Shown one piece after another: positions 59,489-64,000 of a stretch of DNA of 64,000 bases. The position numbers and the translations under genes are program-made. The stretch covers positions 4,464,001 through 4,528,000 of the forward strand of contig NZ_CP043959.1 of NCBI RefSeq assembly GCF_008632955.1, written 5' to 3'. The first letter of the stretch is position 1; the number at the start of each line of letters is the position of its first letter. The notes under the pieces were generated by a model, which saw nothing but the letters and a program-made list of their open reading frames with translations, did no database searches and had not been told where the DNA came from. The DNA comes from Streptomyces tendae (lineage in GTDB: Bacteria > Actinomycetota > Actinomycetes > Streptomycetales > Streptomycetaceae).

Positions 59489-60493
59489 TCAGAGCCAGCC
59501 CCGCCGGGCTGCCTGCCAGGCGAGCTGCATCCGGGTGGTGGCCCCGGCCAGTTCCATCATGCGCTGGATGCGGCGCTGCACGGTACGCCGGCTGAGCCCC
59601 ATCTGGGTGGCGACCGCCTTGTCCGCCACCCCGGCGACCAGCAGCGCGAGCAGCCGCCGGTCGGTGGCGCCGAGCGGGTCGGGGCCGCCGGCTCCGTCGG
59701 TGCCCGCGACGGCGCCGGTGTCGTCGACGACCAGGGGGACGGCGTCCTCCCAGTAGCGTTCGAAGAGGGCGATCAAGGCGGCGAGCAGATTGCTGTCCCG
59801 GACCAGCGCGGACGTGGGTTCCTCGGGGCTGCCGTAGGGGCCGCCCGGGACCAGCGGGCAGATCGCGATGGCGCGGTCCGCCACGGCCAGCCGCAGCGGC
59901 AGATGGGGCACGGCACGGGCCAGTTCCCCTGCGCGGACGCCCTCGACAACGTTATCCACGGCGCCCTCGTCGTCGAAGAACGCCTTCTCGTACAGCACGC
60001 GGTAGCGCACGCCCCGGCCCAGTGCCTCGTACTCGGAGCGGTTGCTGCCCGACGGCATCGCCACGTACTGGGCCTTGCAGAACCACAGCATCTCGTCGCG
60101 GGCGCCGTCCTGGATCTGCCGCAGGTGCTGGCGCAGTGCCTCGGCGCCGGTGATGACCTCGATGAGCTGGCCGTGGTCCTGACGGCGCATGGTCTCGCGG
60201 TAGGACTCCAGCAGGCCGGTCGCCTCGGCCCTGGCGACGTCGAGCGCGTCGGCCCGGCGCTTGAGGCGGGGCAGCAGCGCCACGTCGGGAGGGGTGGCGC
60301 GGTAGTGCCGGGGCAGTCCGTCGCTCTGGCTGGCCATGTTCTTGGCGGCCAGCGCGTCCAGCACGTGCCGGGTGTGGGCGAGGTCGAGGCCGGACCGGTC
60401 GGCGACCTCCTGGGCCGTGGCCCTGCCCATCGTCACCAGCAGACGGTAGACGGTCTCTTCGGGCCCGGTGACTCCGGCGGCCTCCAACGTCAC
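59489..60493 (-). CDS. TrmB/LuxR-type regulator
   Basis: The 334-residue protein joins an N-terminal TrmB-like winged helix (ETVYRLLVTMGRATAQEVADRSGL) to a central sensor domain and a C-terminal LuxR-type helix-turn-helix (DRRLLALLVAGVADKAVATQMGLSRRTVQRRIQRMM). This layout is common in Streptomyces beside secreted protease or secondary-metabolism genes. It lies next to the large subtilase and could regulate it. GGGGAGG precedes GTG 60493, and an operator-like dyad lies just upstream. Confidence 0.88.
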   Translation of the reverse strand: MTLEAAGVTGPEETVYRLLVTMGRATAQEVADRSGLDLAHTRHVLDALAAKNMASQSDGLPRHYRATPPDVALLPRLKRRADALDVARAEATGLLESYRETMRRQDHGQLIEVITGAEALRQHLRQIQDGARDEMLWFCKAQYVAMPSGSNRSEYEALGRGVRYRVLYEKAFFDDEGAVDNVVEGVRAGELARAVPHLPLRLAVADRAIAICPLVPGGPYGSPEEPTSALVRDSNLLAALIALFERYWEDAVPLVVDDTGAVAGTDGAGGPDPLGATDRRLLALLVAGVADKAVATQMGLSRRTVQRRIQRMMELAGATTRMQLAWQAARRGWL

Positions 60494-60511
60494 GGCGCCC
60501 TCCCCGGACGG

Positions 60512-60543
60512 CGGTATTCAATCGCTTGAACCGTTGAATACCG
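60512..60543. promoter_or_regulatory. Multi-half-site operator upstream of the TrmB/LuxR gene
   Basis: CGGTATTCAA and TTGAATACCG form a perfect 10-bp inverted repeat around a 12-nt centre. The centre holds a further TTGAA, so TTCAA-tcgc-TTGAA is itself a dyad. The cluster lies 19-50 nt ahead of GTG 60493, which suits autoregulation. Confidence 0.6.
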
Positions 60544-60557
60544 TACAACATCGCGGT

Positions 60558-60601
60558 GTGCGGCGGAGGGACGGACCGTGACGTCCGCTCCCCCGCCGCA
60601 C
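60558..60601 (-). terminator. Terminator of the large subtilase gene
   Basis: GTGCGGCGG and CCGCCGCAC pair around an inner GGACG/CGTCC stem, 26 nt beyond the subtilase stop codon. Confidence 0.6.
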
Positions 60602-60627
60602 CCGGGACCTCAGGCGACTCCCGTGGG

Positions 60628-63600
60628 TCAGCCGCGGTGCCCGTACGCCCGGGTCACGGTCTGCCGGACCGAGGCACCGGCCGCGTCCCGCGCCGTGACG
60701 CGCAGGGTCACGAACGCGTCACCCCGGACGCCGGCCGGCCGGGTGACGGTGGCCGCGAAGGTGCCCTCCTTGCCGGCCCGCACCGGCACCTCGGTGAAGC
60801 GCCGGCCGTCGTCGTAGGAGACCTCGACCGTCGTGCGCACCCCGCGCGGCGCGGCAAGACCGTCCTGGTGGCGGACCGTCAGCAGCAGGGTGTGGGACCT
60901 GCCGCGCCCGACGGCGTTGTGCTCGTCGACCGGGACGTCGTAGTCGACCTGGAGCAGTGGCAGCGCGGCCGCGGCGGCGGTCGGGCCGGACGGGAACGTC
61001 CAGGTGGTGTCGGTCGCGGTGCCGTACGTCCACTCCGCCGAGTCGCGGGTGGTGCGCAGGCGCAGCCGGTACTCGGCGTCGCCGGCGGGCACCTCGACCT
61101 CCTGCCAGGCGTCGGCGAGGTCGGCCAGCTTCCTGCCGTCGCGGGTGAGCTCGGCCGAGGCGGTCTCCGGCGCGGGCGCCCGTACGCCGATGCCCGTGCC
61201 GTCGCCGGGGGTCAGCCGCGACCAGTGGCCGGAGGCGGAGTCGGTGAACTCCGGGACGCGCAGCCGCATCACGTTCCCGTCCCGGACGGTGGCGGGGACG
61301 CCCGCGCGCGGGACGGAGGGCCGGACCACGGCCCCCTGCCACCGTTCGCGCACCTGCTCACCGGCGCGGTAGGTGCGGGGCGTGTCCCTGAGTCCGGCGT
61401 TCAGCGGCGAGTCGACGTCGCCGACGGTCCGGTGGTGCACCAGGTGCTCCCACTCGGTGGTGCCGGAGCTGACGTACTCGGTGCGGGTGAACGCGGTCGG
61501 CACGTGGCGGGTGTACTGCAACCAGGTGAACTCCTGGTACGGCCGACGGGCGAACCGCTGCTCGGCGGCCCACTCCACCCCGCCGTTGTCCGGGTATTCG
61601 GAGCGCACCACGGCGCTGTTACGTCCGGACACGGAGTGGACCACGCGCTCGGGGATGCGCCCCTCGCTGATCTGCATGACGTCGTACAGGTAGGGGCTGC
61701 GCGCGGTGCCGCCGAAGGCGACGGTGGTGGTGCGCCGCTGGATGCGCTTCAGCAGGTCGGCACCGGCGTCGGAGCCGATGCGGACGACGGGCACCTCCCA
61801 GCGCTCCCCGTGCGGCGTCCAGCGCGTCCAGCCGGTGGTGGAGAAGTTCACGACCAGCACGGCGCGGACGCCGGCCGCGGCCGCCCGCTGCGCCAGCTGC
61901 GGGCCGGCCTCTCCCCGCTCGTCGGTGACGACGGCGAGCAGACCGCGAGCCCGGCGGAAGTCGGGTGACTCCACGGTGCCCGCGTCCACCGCCCGAAGCC
62001 GCTCGCCCCGCTGGTCGAACAGGGGCGACTGGGGCATGTAGTAGGCGTCGAGACCGGCCCCGCCGGCCACGCCGGCTTCGAGCAGCGGGGCGACGAGCTG
62101 CCAGCGGGAGGCGAACTCGAAGGTGCCGTCGGTGACTTCGGGGGTGGGGCTGACGTAGAGCGCGGTGGCGATGTCGAAGTACATCGTGCCGTCGATCCAG
62201 GCGTGTCCGTCGATCTTGCGGTACGTCTGGTAGCTGAGGACACCGCGCTGCTCGGCGGGCCTCGGGGTGCGGATCTCGACCTTGACCGTCCTGCGCGGGT
62301 CGACCACGACGGTGGTGTCCTTGGTGACCTTGATGTCCGGCAGGACGACCTGCCGCAGGACCTCCTCGCCGTCCACCCGCTCGATGCTGCCGGAGGTCAG
62401 CTGGTAGGTGCCCTCCTCCACCTCGGCGACGGCGTTGTCCCGGTCGGTGTAGCCGACGAAGCCCTCGGCGCCCCAGATCATCGGCAGGGCGTCGACGCGG
62501 TTGCCGTCGTTGTCGTACGAGACGACCTTGAGCCGGTGCACCGGGCCGCGCACGACGAGGCTGAGCGTGGTGTGCACGCTGACCGAGCCGTCGGCGGCGG
62601 TGGCCGTGAGGTGGCCGTAGTAGTCGCCCTTGGCGGCGCGCGCCGGGTCCACGGTGAGCGGCACCTCGGCGGTGCCGCCGGCCGGGACGGTGACGGTGCG
62701 GGAGCCGGGGGTCAGCACGCCGTCGGCGATCTGCCGTCCGGTGCTGGTGGCGAGGGCGGCGCGCAGGCCCAGGGTGACGTCCGAGCCGGAGACGTTGGTG
62801 TAGCGCACGGTGTGCGTGCGGGTGCCGGTGTCGTCGGTCCCGTACGTGCCGAGGGCCAGGGTCGCGGTGGCGACGACCGGTGTGCGGGCCGCCGGGCGAC
62901 GTCGATACGGCCGCCGCCCTGTTCGGTGACCAGCTGCCCCTCGATTGGGCGGGCGGTGCTGGTGAGCGCGTCCTTGATGCGGCTCGCGGTCCAGTCGGGG
63001 TGCTGCTGGGCCAGCAGCGCGGCGGCGCCCGCACGTGCGGGGCCGCCATCGAGGTGCCGGAGGCGGCCACGTACGAGGCGTCCACGACCTGGCCCATGGT
63101 GGTGCCGGCCGCGCGTGCGGCCACGATGCCGACGCCGGGCGCGGTCACGTCGGGCTTGACCGCGTCGTCACCGGTCCGGGGGCCGCGCTGGAGAAGTCCG
63201 CGAGGGAGTCGTCCCGGTCCACCGCGCCGACCGTGAGGCGGCGTCCGCGGCGGCGGGGGATCCGATCGTCCCTGGGCCGGGCCGGCGTTGCCCGCGGCGA
63301 CGACGAACAACGCGCCGGAGGCGCGGAGAGTTCGTTGAGGGTTTGGCTCATCGGGTCGGTGCCGTCGCTGGCGCGTCCGAGCCGAGGGACATGTTGACCA
63401 CGTCGGCGCCCGGGCGACGGCCACTCCATGCCGTCGATGACCTGGGACTCGGTGCCGAAGCCGTCGTCGCCGAGGACCTTGCCGATCAGCAGTCGGCGCC
63501 GGGGCGACGCCCTTGCGGGAGCCTTGCGGGAGCCTCCGGAGGCGGCGCCGGAACCGCCGACGATGGAAGCGACGTGGGTGCCGTGACCGAAGGCGTCGCC

Positions 63601-64000
63601 GGTGCCGGAGCTGCCCGAGAAGTCCTGCGCCTCGCTGACGCGTCCGGTCAGGTCGGGGTGGGTGGCGTCGACGCCGGTGTCCAGGACGGCGACCTTGACG
63701 TCCTCGCCGCGGTGACCGGACTTCCACACCTCGGGGGCGCCGATCTGCGCGGTGCTGCGGTCCAGGGCGGCGCGCACCCGGCCGTCCAGCCACACGCGGG
63801 GCACGGCGGCGGCGCGGGAGAAGCCGTCGCCGGCGGGGGCGAGACGCTTCCAGAACGCGCCGAGGTCCTCGGCCGGGACCCGTACGGCGTCGGCGTCGAT
63901 GGTCTCCAGGCGGCGGACCGGTGTCCCCTCGGCGGCCAGGCCCGTGAGGCGCCGCAGCGAGGAGTCCGGCACGCCCGCGCCGTCGCCGACGATCAGCGGC
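60628..64000 (-). pseudogene. Large S8 subtilase, 5' end outside window, frameshifted as written
   Basis: A long secreted-type subtilase enters from the right edge and ends at 60628. Its triad motifs are VLDTGVDATHPDL (Asp), AFGHGTHVAS (His) and ASGTSMAAPHV (Ser), each in a different stretch of frame. The last 720 residues (to 62808 and a little beyond) read cleanly and contain beta-sandwich regions and a PA-like insert. Between about 62.89 and 63.53 kb at least eight single-base losses in G/C runs, plus an 11-bp duplication (CTTGCGGGAGC at 63512-63533), break the frame repeatedly. Each repair restores conserved subtilase sequence. The pattern fits poor sequence quality; natural decay is the alternative. 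Confidence 0.82.

Noticed and set aside
1..64000. Search for tRNA genes, CRISPR repeats, IS elements, integrases and att sites
   Set aside because: No cloverleaf-type segment, regularly spaced repeats, transposase motifs or terminal inverted repeats with target duplications were recognised.

Overview
The window is very high-GC DNA with GTG starts, leaderless genes, strong GGAGG-type ribosome sites and long palindromic terminators. Its gene content (AfsR-era style secreted glycosidases, AA10 lytic polysaccharide monooxygenase with a CebR box, LuxR-type TrmB regulators, SAM-methyltransferase of the DUF574 type, ECF41 sigma factors) points to a Streptomyces chromosome, probably an accessory or arm region rather than the conserved core. 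The genus is inference from these features. No tRNA, rRNA, CRISPR array, insertion sequence or integrase was seen.

Left part (1-8.5 kb): the end of a sugar ABC permease is followed by two secreted GH2 glycosidases facing each other, a LacI-type operator, and a TetR regulator paired with an SGNH hydrolase. 8.7-14.9 kb holds an ABC exporter, a formate/nitrite-type channel, a STAS protein without its phospho-serine, RidA, a two-domain VOC protein, and a quinone-oxidoreductase-like gene divergent from an ArsR-type regulator. From 15.0 to 16.6 kb the DNA is a patch of gene remnants around one intact acetyltransferase. 16.6-25.7 kb carries a large secreted PA14/propeller/DUF1080 protein, a methyltransferase, pyruvate carboxylase and a subtilase.

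Middle part (25.9-37.2 kb): a broken NmrA-type gene, small stress-type proteins (SnoaL-like, DoxX, MazG-like), a divergent HxlR regulator/azoreductase pair, a two-component system next to a FtsX/MacB-type ABC transporter, an MFS drug-type exporter and a secreted endonuclease/phosphatase-fold protein.

Right part (37.3-56.5 kb) is the most interesting. Nine copies of an ECF41-type promoter (TGTCACA-N16-GGTC and close variants) lie in front of a glycosyltransferase operon, a pyruvate dehydrogenase E1 gene, osmC, a flavoprotein/NmrA pair, an alpha/beta hydrolase, a degenerate sigma factor, an NDH-2-like oxidoreductase and a carboxymuconolactone-decarboxylase-family gene (two tandem copies). Three ECF41-type proteins are encoded in the same stretch. 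This looks like a clustered, self-contained ECF41 regulon. The dehydrogenase gene carries an exact 8-bp tandem duplication that splits it in two and creates a GTGA stop/start overlap. A CebR-boxed LPMO and a MurNAc-type PTS/murQ pair sit within or beside the regulon.

The right end (56.6-64 kb) holds a NUDIX protein, a secreted beta-lactamase-fold hydrolase, a DevR-like response regulator, a TrmB/LuxR regulator with a multi-half-site operator, and the 3' part of a large subtilase. The subtilase is riddled with single-base G/C-run deletions between about 62.9 and 63.5 kb, which look more like sequence errors than natural decay.
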